This document shows positions 44,152 through 54,500 of a stretch of 64,000 bases of DNA, piece by piece; the stretch's first letter is position 1; every line of letters starts with the position of its first letter. A program made the translations under genes and the position numbers. Location of the stretch: contig OZ241336.1 of the NCBI GenBank assembly GCA_965200115.1, positions 1,488,001-1,552,000 on the forward strand, written 5' to 3'. The stretch is from JAPOUP01 sp026708635 (GTDB taxonomy: Bacteria > Pseudomonadota > Alphaproteobacteria > Rhodobacterales > Rhodobacteraceae). Below the pieces are notes generated by a model that had not been told where the DNA came from, searched no databases, and saw nothing but the letters and a program-made list of their open reading frames with translations.

Positions 44152-45351
44152 CGAAGCGTTGGATTCCCGGCTGGCGTCAGGCCCACGTTCGAGAAACTCT
44201 CGCATACGATCCGCCGCCCGACGGATGTTTTCACGGCTGTTGGCGTAGCTCACGCGGATATAACCCTCCCCGAGCACCCCGAAATCCGGGCCGCCGATGA
44301 CAGCGACACCCGCGTTTTCCAGTAGGGCCGAGGCCAGATTCCTGGCTTTCCAGCCGGTACCCGCGATATTCGGAAATGCGTAGAACGCGCCCTTGGGGAC
44401 GATACAGCTTACTCCCGGCAGGTCATTCAGAAGGTCAATCACAAGCTTCCGACGGGCATCGAATTCCGCGACCATTGACGCGATCTCGTCCTGAGGGCCG
44501 GTCAGTGCCTCCAACGCGGCCCATTGCGCAGGCGCATTCACGCAGGACCAGACGTTGACGGCGAGTTTTCGGGCCATGTCAAGGAGCGGCAGCGGCCAGA
44601 CTGAATATCCGAGCCGCCATCCGGTCATCGCGTAGGTCTTGGACCATCCATTCAGGAGAATTAACCGGTCGCGGATTTCAGGGTAGGACAGCATTGTGAC
44701 ATGCCGCTCACCGTCATAGAGCATCTGGTCATAGATTTCGTCAGACAGCAGCGCGGCATTCGGGTGGTTCGCGAGTCCGGCCACAAGCCTGTCAACCTCG
44801 GCCAGCGGAGTCACGCCACCGCAGGGATTGGCCGGCGAATTGACGATGATGAGGCGGGTGGTCGGCGTGACCAGCGAAAGTGTCTCCTCGGCGTCGAACG
44901 CGAAGCCATTACCCTCACGGATAGGGACAGGGACCGGACGGGCACCCGTGAACTCGATCATCGATCTGTAGATCGGGAAGCCGGGGTCGGGATAAAGAAT
45001 TTCGGCACCGGGCTCGCCGAACATCAGGATAGCGGCGAAGATCGTTACCTTGCCGCCGGGTACGATCAGCACCTGGTCCGGATTTACATCGACCGAGAAC
45101 CGACGGTCCAGATCGGCGCTTACGGCCTCACGAAGAGGCTGTATGCCGGTTGCGGGTGTATAACCGTGATGGCCATCCCGCATCGCTTTCACCGCCGCCT
45201 CGACGATACGCTCCGGTGTCGGGAAATCCGGCTGGCCTATACCGAGGTTGATGACGTCCATGCCCTGTTCGGAGAGTTCGACCGCACGCGCGAGAACCGC
45301 GAACGCGTTCTCCTCTCCGATCCGGTCGAAGCCCGGTACGGTTATCGGCAT
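44143..45351 (-). CDS. Class I pyridoxal-phosphate aminotransferase
   Basis: 402-residue fold-type I aminotransferase, of the aspartate aminotransferase-like group. Visible signatures are INLGIGQPDFPTPERIVEA, GKVTIFAAILMFGEPGAEIL, NSPANPCGGVTPLAEV (substrate Asn), LSDEIYDQMLYDGERH (PLP Asp/Tyr) and the Schiff-base lysine in NGWSKTYAMTGWRLGYS. Substrate specificity cannot be fixed; aspartate, alanine or aromatic amino acids are possible. It is a single gene converging on mcd. Confidence 0.9.
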   Translation of the reverse strand: MPITVPGFDRIGEENAFAVLARAVELSEQGMDVINLGIGQPDFPTPERIVEAAVKAMRDGHHGYTPATGIQPLREAVSADLDRRFSVDVNPDQVLIVPGGKVTIFAAILMFGEPGAEILYPDPGFPIYRSMIEFTGARPVPVPIREGNGFAFDAEETLSLVTPTTRLIIVNSPANPCGGVTPLAEVDRLVAGLANHPNAALLSDEIYDQMLYDGERHVTMLSYPEIRDRLILLNGWSKTYAMTGWRLGYSVWPLPLLDMARKLAVNVWSCVNAPAQWAALEALTGPQDEIASMVAEFDARRKLVIDLLNDLPGVSCIVPKGAFYAFPNIAGTGWKARNLASALLENAGVAVIGGPDFGVLGEGYIRVSYANSRENIRRAADRMREFLERGPDASRESNASSG

Positions 45352-45473
45352 CTTAAATCCCTCACCAGTTCACGGTCGTTGGGTTCTCCCCGATGGTCAT
45401 GGCATTGGCAAGCGCCGATGGCGGCCTTGCGATGCCTGTCGCCCGATACCGCGCATACAGTCGGTGAATCGCC

Positions 45474-45956
45474 TCAGCCACCGTAACGGAGAAGGCGGCG
45501 CCGCTGCCGGTCCCAGTCGCGCTTCGCCTCGGCGGCGCGCTTGTCGACAGTCCTTTTCCCCTTGGCGACTCCAATCTTCAGCTTCGCGATTCCGCGGTGA
45601 TTGAAATAGAGCACCAGGGGAACGAGGGTCATACCCTTCCGCCGGGTTTCCGACCAAAGTCGCGCAAGCTCTTTCCTTGAGGCGAGCAGCTTGCGGCGGC
45701 GGCGCTCCAGATGCCTGAATGTCCTCGCCTTGTCATATGGCGCAATGTAGCTGTTGACCAACCATAGTTCACCTTCATGAACCTCCGCATAGCTCTCGGC
45801 GATGTTCGCGCCTCCACCACGCAGTGATTTCACCTCCGACCCCTCCAGCGCGATCCCGCATTCCAGATCGTCCTCGATCGCGTAATCGAAGCGGGCGCGA
45901 CGGTTCTCGGCGACGATCCTGTAATTCGGATCCTGCTTTGTGTCAGGTCTGGCCAT
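45474..45956 (-). CDS. smpB: SsrA-binding protein SmpB
   Basis: RNA-binding partner of tmRNA in ribosome rescue, 160 residues. ENRRARFDYAIEDDLECGIA and LEGSEVKSLRGGGANIAESY are the N-terminal signatures. HLERRRRKLLASRKELARL, KIGVAKGKRTVDKR and the basic C-terminal tail complete the family layout. In most Rhodobacterales dapA lies directly upstream on the same strand; here about 2.5 kb with three unknown genes intervenes. Confidence 0.97.
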   Translation of the reverse strand: MARPDTKQDPNYRIVAENRRARFDYAIEDDLECGIALEGSEVKSLRGGGANIAESYAEVHEGELWLVNSYIAPYDKARTFRHLERRRRKLLASRKELARLWSETRRKGMTLVPLVLYFNHRGIAKLKIGVAKGKRTVDKRAAEAKRDWDRQRRRLLRYGG

Positions 45957-46442
45957 AACGTATCCGTCCTAGGTGACGGAAACCGGCAAGTCCAGCGGCA
46001 AGCCGCCGACCGCCGACCGCCGACCGGATCGGACTTACAGCCTGGATCCATAACCTCAACCGATGAGTTGCCCAATTGGATCTCACGTGGGGATCCGCCA
46101 AACGGTGCCCAACGAGAATTAGGGGAGATGGCTGTGCCAATGGCCTCAACCTGTTAAAGAGTTGTTCCCTGTTGGCCAATTGGCGATGATAATGCTCGTT
46201 TGAGAGCACCAAGGGGATTTCCAAGTCCAGCCCGTGATTTACGCATCCGCGAAGTTTCAACAACGCGACAGGATTTTCAACGCTTCGCAGACGATCATCG
46301 TAAGGTTCTGCATCCTTTACGAAGGAGAGACAGGTTTGATTGTGAATTGAATCCCGCGGTGGAGTCAGACAGTTTAGGGGAGCCGCCATTCCACGCCAAC
46401 GCCCAGCCGTTGATTCAGTCGCAGGTTAAGGGAGTCACAGCC
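45957..46442. other. Gap upstream of smpB and of the unknown genes
   Basis: About 490 bases without a supported gene, less G+C-rich than its surroundings. It contains a 10-bp palindrome GCCAATTGGC (46175-46184) and another CCAATTGG at 46070. It should hold the smpB promoter (minus) and the promoter for the gene at 46443 (plus). Confidence 0.45.
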
Positions 46443-46868
46443 ATGAAACGCAAGCTTGATATTTCTGAAATACTGGTTGCGAACTGGATCCTGGCTGACG
46501 GGGAGGGCAGGACCCCGACATCACACGTAATTCTGGACCGCGCGTTGAAGGAGACCGTCAGCGATGAGTCCTGTCATTCCCGGGTCAGGGACAGCCTCGG
46601 CTTCGTGGATTCACGCATTGGCTTGCAGTGCGTGGAATTATCCTCTCCTCTTGACTGGGCGCAACGCGCGCATCCGACAAGCGCTCCCAATCCCTCATAC
46701 CAATCCGCACGGATTCAAATCAGTAAAGGGGCCGCCGAAAAATTGATGGAAGATCTGGGTATCGACCCGGACGCCATCAAGACACGGGGACAGGTTTTGC
46801 GTGGTCACGTTCAAACCGCCAGTGCCGCGATGCGTTCCGATTATGCCATGGAAATCGAAGAGTATTGA
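46443..46868 (+). CDS. Hypothetical protein inserted between smpB and dapA
   Basis: 141 residues, not recognised. The ATG at 46443 follows AAGGGAG at a suitable distance; the frame continues upstream to 46200 but that part lacks a start signal and looks random. The protein is soluble and acidic at the C-terminus (ends in MEIEEY), with a helical segment GAAEKLMEDLGIDPDAIK. No cysteine pair, P-loop or helix-turn-helix was evident. The next gene starts 93 bases later on the same strand. Confidence 0.55.
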   Translation: MKRKLDISEILVANWILADGEGRTPTSHVILDRALKETVSDESCHSRVRDSLGFVDSRIGLQCVELSSPLDWAQRAHPTSAPNPSYQSARIQISKGAAEKLMEDLGIDPDAIKTRGQVLRGHVQTASAAMRSDYAMEIEEY

Positions 46869-46961
46869 GGCTCGTTTTTTGAGTGTCTGAGCTGTGCGCC
46901 TCAACAAATTCGCGCTGGATGAAGTGTCAGAAGATTTTTCCATTTCCGTACGGAGTTCTCC

Positions 46962-47657
46962 ATGCATCAACCATCACTGACCGACTTTTTCTCCGGTTTT
47001 CGGAAGCCAATCCGCGACGCGCTTCGCGGTGTGGTAACCATTGCCGATACGACCGAGGATCTGCTGGAACCCGCCGCACAGCTTCTGCCCGAGCCGATCC
47101 GCAACCGCTTCCGCGATGCCCTTTCAGCGTGTGAAAGCGCCGGCAAACGGCTCGTTTACGCACCCATAGACCCCGATCGCGTGCGGCGGGCCGCCGAGTT
47201 CGTTCAGGGACTGGCCAATGATCGGGAGTCGCTGGAAAGTTGCGCGGCGGTCGTCTGCCACGCATGGGAACATCTTCAGAAATCCGGAGCGGAACACCGT
47301 TTCCTTATCAGCGAGACGCTTCTCGCCGGAAAACTTACGCGATTGCCCGACAATACGTCTTCGCCCGGAGCTACGGCCGCGGCACTTCTCGGCATGCTGA
47401 GAAACTCTAATGTCATCGGGCTCATGCCGGGTGTGGCCAGCGGGATTCCCGGTGGGGAACGGGACGCGACGGACCTTGCGTTGACAGCCATCGTCGTATG
47501 GCTGCTCTCGGCCCGCGATGACGGGATCGCCGGAGAGGAGAAACTTCTCGATCTTTCGTCCGCATTGATCACCGCGGTTAGCGAGGACGTTCTCGGGGCC
47601 ATCGACCAACCCGATGAACTGGCGGCACTGCTTCTCCACGTTTCGGCGCATCTTTGA
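46962..47657 (+). CDS. Hypothetical helical protein, first of a gene pair
   Basis: 231 residues, not recognised. It opens with MHQPSLTDFFSGFRKPIRDA, an amphipathic segment, and is predicted mostly helical. The middle has a Gly/Ala-rich stretch (about 145 to 165, MPGVASGIPGGER) and the end an alternating hydrophobic-acidic helix (LTAIVVWLLSARDD, then GEEKLLDLSSALITAV). No signal peptide. Ten bases separate it from the next gene, so both are made together. Composition is host-like. Confidence 0.7.
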   Translation: MHQPSLTDFFSGFRKPIRDALRGVVTIADTTEDLLEPAAQLLPEPIRNRFRDALSACESAGKRLVYAPIDPDRVRRAAEFVQGLANDRESLESCAAVVCHAWEHLQKSGAEHRFLISETLLAGKLTRLPDNTSSPGATAAALLGMLRNSNVIGLMPGVASGIPGGERDATDLALTAIVVWLLSARDDGIAGEEKLLDLSSALITAVSEDVLGAIDQPDELAALLLHVSAHL

Positions 47658-47667
47658 GGAACCATCC

Positions 47668-48297
47668 ATGACGCTTACCGTCGTAAAGCCCGATACGCCG
47701 CAGATCCGAAAATCGGCGCAACGCCTCCGCTGGTTCGTCGATGTGTTCGAGGAACAGGTGGGTCGTACGGCAACTGAAACCGGAAATCGGTTTTCCGTCG
47801 ATCGGGGCATTCTGGCGCAGGTATTCGCCGAATGGATCAAGGCGTTCGACGAACAGAAACCATCCAGCGCCGACGACAGGCCCGCGTATGTCGGCTTCGC
47901 CGCCGGGCTGATGCTTCGCACCCTGATCACACGCAATCCATTGACACTGATTGACAGGCCCGTCGGCGCGGATGAGACCAATCCGGCTTACTTTTGGCCC
48001 GAGGGCTATCTCTATGTCGCGTTCTGCCTGAATGTGCGCGGTCTTGTGCTGGAGCGGGATTTCCATGCCAATCAAATTCCCGACGACTCACTCAATGAGT
48101 TGCGCACATGGTGGAGTTTCCGCGAGAATTTGGCTGAGGACCCGTCATTGGCCATCGCGTTTCTGGATCTCTTCGCCGGAGCCGAACCCGAATGGTCGAT
48201 GCCCGAGCTTTTCCGAAGCGGAAAGGCCCGCGAGCTCGCGGGACGCTTTTATGCCAAGGAGATCACCGGTCCGGCCGATCCGGAATCAAGCCCTTGA
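47668..48297 (+). CDS. Hypothetical protein, second of a gene pair
   Basis: 209 residues, not recognised. The start MTLTVVKPDTPQIRKS at 47668 follows a GAGGAA ribosome-binding site; the frame from 47614 overlaps the previous gene. It is rich in aromatic residues (FAEWIKAF, NPAYFWPEGYLYVAFCL, RTWWSFREN), which suggests a compact helical fold. No membrane helix or known catalytic motif. Stops 177 bases before the convergent dapA end. Confidence 0.7.
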   Translation: MTLTVVKPDTPQIRKSAQRLRWFVDVFEEQVGRTATETGNRFSVDRGILAQVFAEWIKAFDEQKPSSADDRPAYVGFAAGLMLRTLITRNPLTLIDRPVGADETNPAYFWPEGYLYVAFCLNVRGLVLERDFHANQIPDDSLNELRTWWSFRENLAEDPSLAIAFLDLFAGAEPEWSMPELFRSGKARELAGRFYAKEITGPADPESSP

Positions 48298-48474
48298 TCG
48301 ATCTACCGTGTCAACCAATGACGAAGGGCTCGATACCGGCGTCATTCGGGACCCAGGTTTTGTGGTGGCCGTCGAGGATCACCTAAACGGCCCGGCCCGT
48401 CGGGGGATCGTCCCGACAGCGGGCACACCTCGCGAGAGGGTATATTTCGCGGTCCCGAGAGTAACCAAACCGCG

Positions 48475-49353
48475 TCACTCCAGAATTCCGGCATGGACCA
48501 TCGCCCGGCGAACCAGTTCCTTGGTTGCGTCGGTTAGGGTCGTAAGGGGCGACCGAACGGTGTCGGCGCATCTCCCCAGCAGCGACAACCCGTATTTCGC
48601 TCCACAGACTCCGGGTTCGGTGAATATGGCCACGTGAAGCGGCATCAGGAGATCCTGCAACTCAAGCGCTCGGGCGTAATCGCCTCTGGAGCAGGCGTCC
48701 TGCAGCTCGGCGCAGAGCGCCGGAGCGATATTCGCCGTCACCGAGATGCATCCAACACCACCCTGGGCGTTGAACCCATGTGCGGTGGCATCCTCACCGG
48801 ACAGCTGGATAAAGTCCCCGCCGCAGGCCATGCGCTGCATCGACACTCTCGCCAGGTCACCCGTGGCATCCTTCACGCCCACGATGCGGGGCAGTTTCGC
48901 TAGCTGCCCCATCGTATCCGGGATCATGTCGACCACCGAGCGGGGCGGAATGTTGTAGATGATGATCGGAAGACCGCAGGCGTCATGCACGGCGGTGAAG
49001 TGCGCGACGAGACCGAACTGGGTGGGCTTGTTGTAATATGGAGTCACTACCAGGACCGCGTCCGCGCCAGCCCGTTCCGCCGCCCGCGCCAGCCGAACGG
49101 CTTCCGCCGTGCTGTTGCTGCCAGCACCCGCCACCACCGGAACCCGTCCAGCCGCGGCATTCACCACCGTCTCGACGACAAGATCATGCTCCTCATGGCT
49201 TAACGTCGGGCTTTCCCCGGTTGTTCCTACGGGAACAAGGCCGTTACTGCCACTTTCAATCTGCCATTCGACAAGCCGACCCAGGGACTCTATGTCCAGA
49301 TCGCCGTTTCTGAACGGTGTCACCAATGCCGGCAAAGACCCCTTGATCATCAT
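48475..49353 (-). CDS. dapA: 4-hydroxy-tetrahydrodipicolinate synthase
   Basis: Condenses pyruvate and aspartate semialdehyde in lysine/diaminopimelate synthesis. 292 residues, the family length. GSLPALVTPFRNGDLD opens the protein, VGTTGESPTLSHEEH is the first signature, the catalytic tyrosine is in IYNIPPRSVVDM and the Schiff-base lysine in IVGVKDATGDLARV. It is divergent from the lytic transglycosylase with a 150-base spacer, a usual alphaproteobacterial arrangement. Confidence 0.97.
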   Translation of the reverse strand: MMIKGSLPALVTPFRNGDLDIESLGRLVEWQIESGSNGLVPVGTTGESPTLSHEEHDLVVETVVNAAAGRVPVVAGAGSNSTAEAVRLARAAERAGADAVLVVTPYYNKPTQFGLVAHFTAVHDACGLPIIIYNIPPRSVVDMIPDTMGQLAKLPRIVGVKDATGDLARVSMQRMACGGDFIQLSGEDATAHGFNAQGGVGCISVTANIAPALCAELQDACSRGDYARALELQDLLMPLHVAIFTEPGVCGAKYGLSLLGRCADTVRSPLTTLTDATKELVRRAMVHAGILE

Positions 49354-49503
49354 GCGCCCCCAATCATGTAAGCTCCACTCCTAACGGCCCGACCTGGAAT
49401 GGATACACTTTATCCAGCGTTGGGGAAATTGCCAACGTTATGTGTTTCATTCGCGTCCATATCCCGTTAGTCTGTGTCCGTGAGGCAATGCGGGTAGCAG
49501 ACC

Positions 49504-51522
49504 GTGCGGGTCGTTCTTCTGGGTTTGCTGGTGCTGGGCGCACCGGCCAACCATCAAATTTCCTATGCCCAAACCGGATACGGCGATGCCCGATCCAGCC
49601 TGGCGGTGAGGGTTTCCAGAACTCCCGTTCCGAGGCCGGATGGTATTGTGGAGGGCCGCGCGATGCGGCTGGCACTTCGCGCGGCGGGGAACGGTGACTG
49701 GGAGCGCGCGTTCTCGGCGGCGAGCGGCGCCGGCGAAACCGCAATGAGGATCATCGAGTGGCAGCGCCTGCGTGAGGGCGACGCGGACTTTCCGGACTAC
49801 CTGCGGTTCCTTGACAAAAACGCGGACTGGCCCGGCCTGAAACTATTGCGCAGGAAGGGCGAGGCATCGATCTCCGGCAGATCCCCGGCCCACGACGTAA
49901 TTCGATATTTCAGGCCGCAACCACCACAGACCGGACATGGCGCGCTGCGGCTATCGGAGGCCTACGCCAGGACAGGAGAGCGTGACAAGGCGCGGGCCGA
50001 ACTGGCGCGGGCCTGGAAATCTCTGAATATGACCGGCGAGGAGGAAGCGGCCATTCTTGCGAACCACGCAACGACCGTGCGGCCTCACCACGCCGCGCGA
50101 CTCGACCGAACGCTGTGGCGGAGGGACAGCAAGTCAGCCAAGCGGATGCTGTCCCGCGTCAACGCAAGCGACCGTGCCCTGGCCAAGGCAAGGCTGGCGT
50201 TCCAGAGCGGGGCAGCGAACGCCGCCGAAATGGCGGGAGCGCTCCCGGGCAGGTCCGCAACCGCCCCGGGACTGGCGCGGGACAGAATGGAATGGCACAT
50301 CGCGCGGGGTCAACGCGAAGCCGCTGTCGGAATAATGCTCGACAGTAGCGCCAGCAGGGCATCGCTCGGTCGACCCGATGCCTGGGCCGATAGGCGGCGT
50401 CGCCTCGTGCGCCAGGAAATGCGCGATGGCAACGGCAGACGCGCCTACCGGCTGGCGAGTACCCATCATCTCGACCGTGGATCGACCTACGCCGACCTGG
50501 AGTGGCTCTCCGGCTATCTCGCCCTGCGCTTTCTCGAAAGTCCATCGAAAGCGCGAGAGCATTTCAGGAACTTCCGGGGGGCCGTGAGCAGCGCAATCAG
50601 CCTAGGGAAGGCGGGATATTGGGAAGCCCGGGCCCTCGATGCCGCCGGAAACGCCCAGGCGGCGCATAAAGTATATGTCGAGACGGCGCGATCTTACCAA
50701 ACGAGCTTTTACGGGCTGCTTGCGGCGGAAACCGCAGGCATCCCGATGGACGGCAGGCTGGCCGGGCGCTCCGGAGATACACGCTGGCGGGAACATGATT
50801 TCCTGAGGAATCCGGTCCTAAAGGCGGCCACGCTCTTTCGGCAGGCGGGCCAGGGATGGGAACCTTCGTGGTTTCTGCGGCATCTCGCCGAGAGCATGGG
50901 ACCGGACGAACTCAAGGCACTAACGGAATACGCCGCTTCACTCCGCGATCCCTACATCGCCGTCCGGGTCGGCAAACAGGCGGCCAGCCAGGGAGTTACG
51001 TCTCTAAAGGCGCTTTTCCCGTTGCCTGACCTGCGTTCGGACCGGCTTCCGGTTCCGCAGGAACTCGTCCTAGCGATCGCGCGTCAGGAAAGCGAATTCT
51101 ACCCTGATGGAATTAGTCACGCCGACGCGCGTGGAATGATGCAGGTACTGCCAACGACGGCAAAGGAAATGGCGGCGGACATCGGAATACCTTACAACAA
51201 AGGACGGCTGACGTCCGATCCGGCATACAACCTTGTGTTGGGCAGTGCCTATCTGAATGAACTGATCGGGAAATTCGGTACGGGTGTCGCACTGGTCGCC
51301 GCCGGTTACAACGCTGGCCCGGGCCGCACCATGCGCTGGCTTCAGGACATCGGAGATCCGCGGGGATCCCGGATCGATGTCATCGACTGGATCGAACACA
51401 TTCCATATCGCGAAACCCGAAATTACGTGATGCGTGTCGCCGAAAGTGTGATCGTCTATCGCGCGCGTCTCAGGGGAGGTCCGGTTCCCATAGACCTATC
51501 GGGTCTTCTGGTTGGTCGGTAA
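49504..51522 (+). CDS. Soluble lytic murein transglycosylase (Slt-like)
   Basis: Periplasmic enzyme cleaving peptidoglycan glycan strands to 1,6-anhydro products. The GTG at 49504 gives 672 residues with a signal peptide (RVVLLGLLVLGAPANHQISY). The N-terminal two thirds is a superhelical ring of short helices. The catalytic domain begins near 515 with LAIARQESEFYPDGIS (catalytic Glu), SHADARGMMQVLPTTAKEMA and GYNAGPGRTMRWL. It overlaps the convergent cobN end by 27 bases. Confidence 0.93.
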   Translation: MRVVLLGLLVLGAPANHQISYAQTGYGDARSSLAVRVSRTPVPRPDGIVEGRAMRLALRAAGNGDWERAFSAASGAGETAMRIIEWQRLREGDADFPDYLRFLDKNADWPGLKLLRRKGEASISGRSPAHDVIRYFRPQPPQTGHGALRLSEAYARTGERDKARAELARAWKSLNMTGEEEAAILANHATTVRPHHAARLDRTLWRRDSKSAKRMLSRVNASDRALAKARLAFQSGAANAAEMAGALPGRSATAPGLARDRMEWHIARGQREAAVGIMLDSSASRASLGRPDAWADRRRRLVRQEMRDGNGRRAYRLASTHHLDRGSTYADLEWLSGYLALRFLESPSKAREHFRNFRGAVSSAISLGKAGYWEARALDAAGNAQAAHKVYVETARSYQTSFYGLLAAETAGIPMDGRLAGRSGDTRWREHDFLRNPVLKAATLFRQAGQGWEPSWFLRHLAESMGPDELKALTEYAASLRDPYIAVRVGKQAASQGVTSLKALFPLPDLRSDRLPVPQELVLAIARQESEFYPDGISHADARGMMQVLPTTAKEMAADIGIPYNKGRLTSDPAYNLVLGSAYLNELIGKFGTGVALVAAGYNAGPGRTMRWLQDIGDPRGSRIDVIDWIEHIPYRETRNYVMRVAESVIVYRARLRGGPVPIDLSGLLVGR

Positions 51523-54500
51523 CCCGTTATCACGCCGGTTACCGAGACCGCATAACCGGTCGATCAGCGTGCGGGCCGAGTTCGAACGAGGCGTCCACAA
51601 CCCCCGGCCAATCGCTTCCGAAAGCCTTTCAGCGATCTCGTATAGCGCGGACGGGTTGTGGGTCTCGATAAACTCCCTGGTTTCCCCGTCTTCCAGAAAC
51701 GCGGCATGAACGAGATCGAAGTGGTGTCCGCGCACGGATCCGGTGGTTGCGGCGAATGCAAAAAGGTAGTCTACCGTGGCCGCGATTTCGAAAGCGCCCC
51801 TATAGCCATGGCGCTTGACACCCGCTATCCACTTCGGATTGACCACACGGCTCCTCACAACCCGCCCTATTTCGTCGTCAAGCGTGCGGATGATCGGGCG
51901 TTCCGGGCGTGAATGATCGTTGTGGTAAACTGGCCTGTCCCTACCCTGAAGTGCCTTGATAGCGGCCGCCGCACCTCCTTCAAACTGGTAATAGTCATCC
52001 GAATCAAGAAGGTCGTGCTCGCGGTTGTCCTGATTCTGGACGATGGCTTCCACCCGGCTGAGACGGGCTTCGAATGCCGCACGGTCCCTGCGACCCTCCT
52101 CGCCGGCGACGTAAGCGTACCCACCCCAGTCGAGATAGGCGTCGGCGAGATCCGTTACGTCGCTCCAGAGCCGCTCGTCGATCACTGCCTGAAGTCCGGC
52201 TCCATAGGCGCCGGGCATTGAGCCAAAGACGCGCGCAGTGGACTCGCCCGCCTTCGCGCATGATGCCGCCGGGTTTAGATCCGATGGCTCGTCCAGCCCC
52301 ATAACCGCGCGGGCGGCGCTGTCGACCAACGCCATCTGCTGGGGAAACGCGTCACGGAAAAAACCCGAGACCCTAAGGGTGACGTCGACGCGGGGACGGC
52401 CAAGAGCATTGGCCGGAATGATCTCGAATCCCGCAACGCGCCGACTCATACCCTCCCACCGCGGGCGGACTCCCATGAGAGCGAGGCATTGGGCGATGTC
52501 GTCTCCGCCCGTCCGCATGTTGGCGGTGCCCCAGGCGGTTACCAGCACCGCACGCGGCCATTCCCCGTGGATCTGCAGATGCCTGTCGATCAGAAGGTTC
52601 GCCGACTTCCAGCCAAGGGCCCAGGCGGCGGACGTAGGAACCGAGCGGCTATCGACCGAATAGAAATTCCTGCCCGTCGGCAGGACGTCCGGACGGCCAC
52701 GCGTCGGCGCTCCGGAAGGACCCGGCATCACGGCTCTCCCCGAAAGAGCCTCCAGAAGACCGTTCATCTCAGAAGTTCCGCAACCCGCGATCGCCGGAGC
52801 GAACACCTCCTCCACCTCGTCCAGTACCATCGTCGCCTCCCCGCCAAGGCGCCGGTCCTTCCGCCCGCCGCTCCGAACGACTTGCTGGGCCAGAAGCTCC
52901 AGACGTTCCACCGTATCTCCATTGCTGCGCCACGGATCGGCGGTCAGTTCGGCCAGGCACTGGGGTTTTTCCGAAGCCGGAGCGGACATATCGCAGTCAA
53001 GCGGATCAATGGACAGGCCGAGATCCCCGGCCATGGCGCGCAGCAGGGACGCGTTCCTTCCCTTGCCATCTCCACGGGGCACGCGCGCGAGGGCGATAAG
53101 AAGGTCACGGGCGTTACTACCGTTCGGCGAGGTTCCAAAAACATGCAGACCGTCCCGTATCTGCGCCTCCTTTAGCTCGCAGAGGTAGGCATCAAGTTTG
53201 CCGAGGTCCGCCTCTTTATCGTCACCCGCCATTCCGACATCAGCGTCGAGGCCGGTCGTGGCGGTCAGCGTAAGGATTTCACGCCGGAGATGTTCTACAC
53301 GGCGCGGATCGAGACCCGCGGCTTCGAAATACTCATCGACAAGGGCTTCGAGATCACGAAGCGGTCCATACGATTCCGCCCGGGTCAGCGGGGGAGTGAG
53401 ATGGTCGATGATCACCGCTTGGGCGCGACGCTTCGCCTGCGTGCCCTCGCCGGGATCGTTTACGATGAAGGGGTAGATGTGGGGCACGGGTCCCAGAGCG
53501 ACCTCCGGAAGACAGCAATCGGAAAGCGCCAGCGATTTACCCGGCAACCACTCCAGGTTGCCGTGCTTGCCCATATGCACAACGGCGTGGGCACCCCAGT
53601 GCAGGCGTAGCCAGAAATAGAACGCCAGGTAGCTGTGGGGGGGAACCAGATCCGGAGAGTGATAGGTTTCGGTCGGATCCATATTGTAGCCACGGGTGGG
53701 CTGAATCCCAACGACGATATTTCCGAATTCCAGAATGGACAGCCTGAATGCCCCATCGCTATCCGGTTCTCCGCGGTGACCCGCACCCGGAACGAAAAAT
53801 GGATCCTCCTCGGGCGCGCCCCAGCGCGCCTCGATTCTTTCTTTCACCTCCACCGGAAGATCCGAGTAATGCCGCCGGTAGACCTCGACCGGAAGAGCCT
53901 CACCTCCACAGCGGTCGGCACGGTCGGTGAGCCAGTTGGTGGGCCCGGCCAGGATTTTTCGCATAAGCGCATCGGAATCCGCCGGAGCGCCGCGGACATG
54001 ATACCCATGGCCAGCCAATGCTTTGAGCACGGCGACGGTGGCGGCCGGGCTGTCCAGGCCAACGCCGTTCGCCAGCCTGCCATCCCGGTTTGGGTAGTTC
54101 GCGAGGACGATGGCGACCTTGCGGTTCTCCGGTCGGCATCTACGCAGTGTCGCCCAGTTCTCAATGAGCCGGGCGACGAAATCGATTCGATCGCCGCGGG
54201 CGCGATAGGACGTGATCGGGCACTCGGTGGCTTCGTCAAAGAACGCCTTCCCCTTGAAGCTTACGGCGCGGGTAAACACGCGGCCGTCGACTTCCGGCAA
54301 CGCCACGTTCATGGCTATGTCTCGTGCCGAAGCGCCCTTAAGGCCCTGTTCCCAAACCTCCTCGGAAGACGATGACAACATCACCTGGAAGACCGGAGAT
54401 CCGTTGGCCGCATCCGAGCGCAGGGGATTTTCCCGGGAGCCGTCGCCATCGGACGAGGCGACCGCAAAACTGGTGCAGTTAAGAATTGCCGAGGGCGGGG

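Noticed and set aside
53635..54375. Plus-strand open frame of 246 codons
   Set aside because: Antisense to cobN; no ribosome-binding site or motif.
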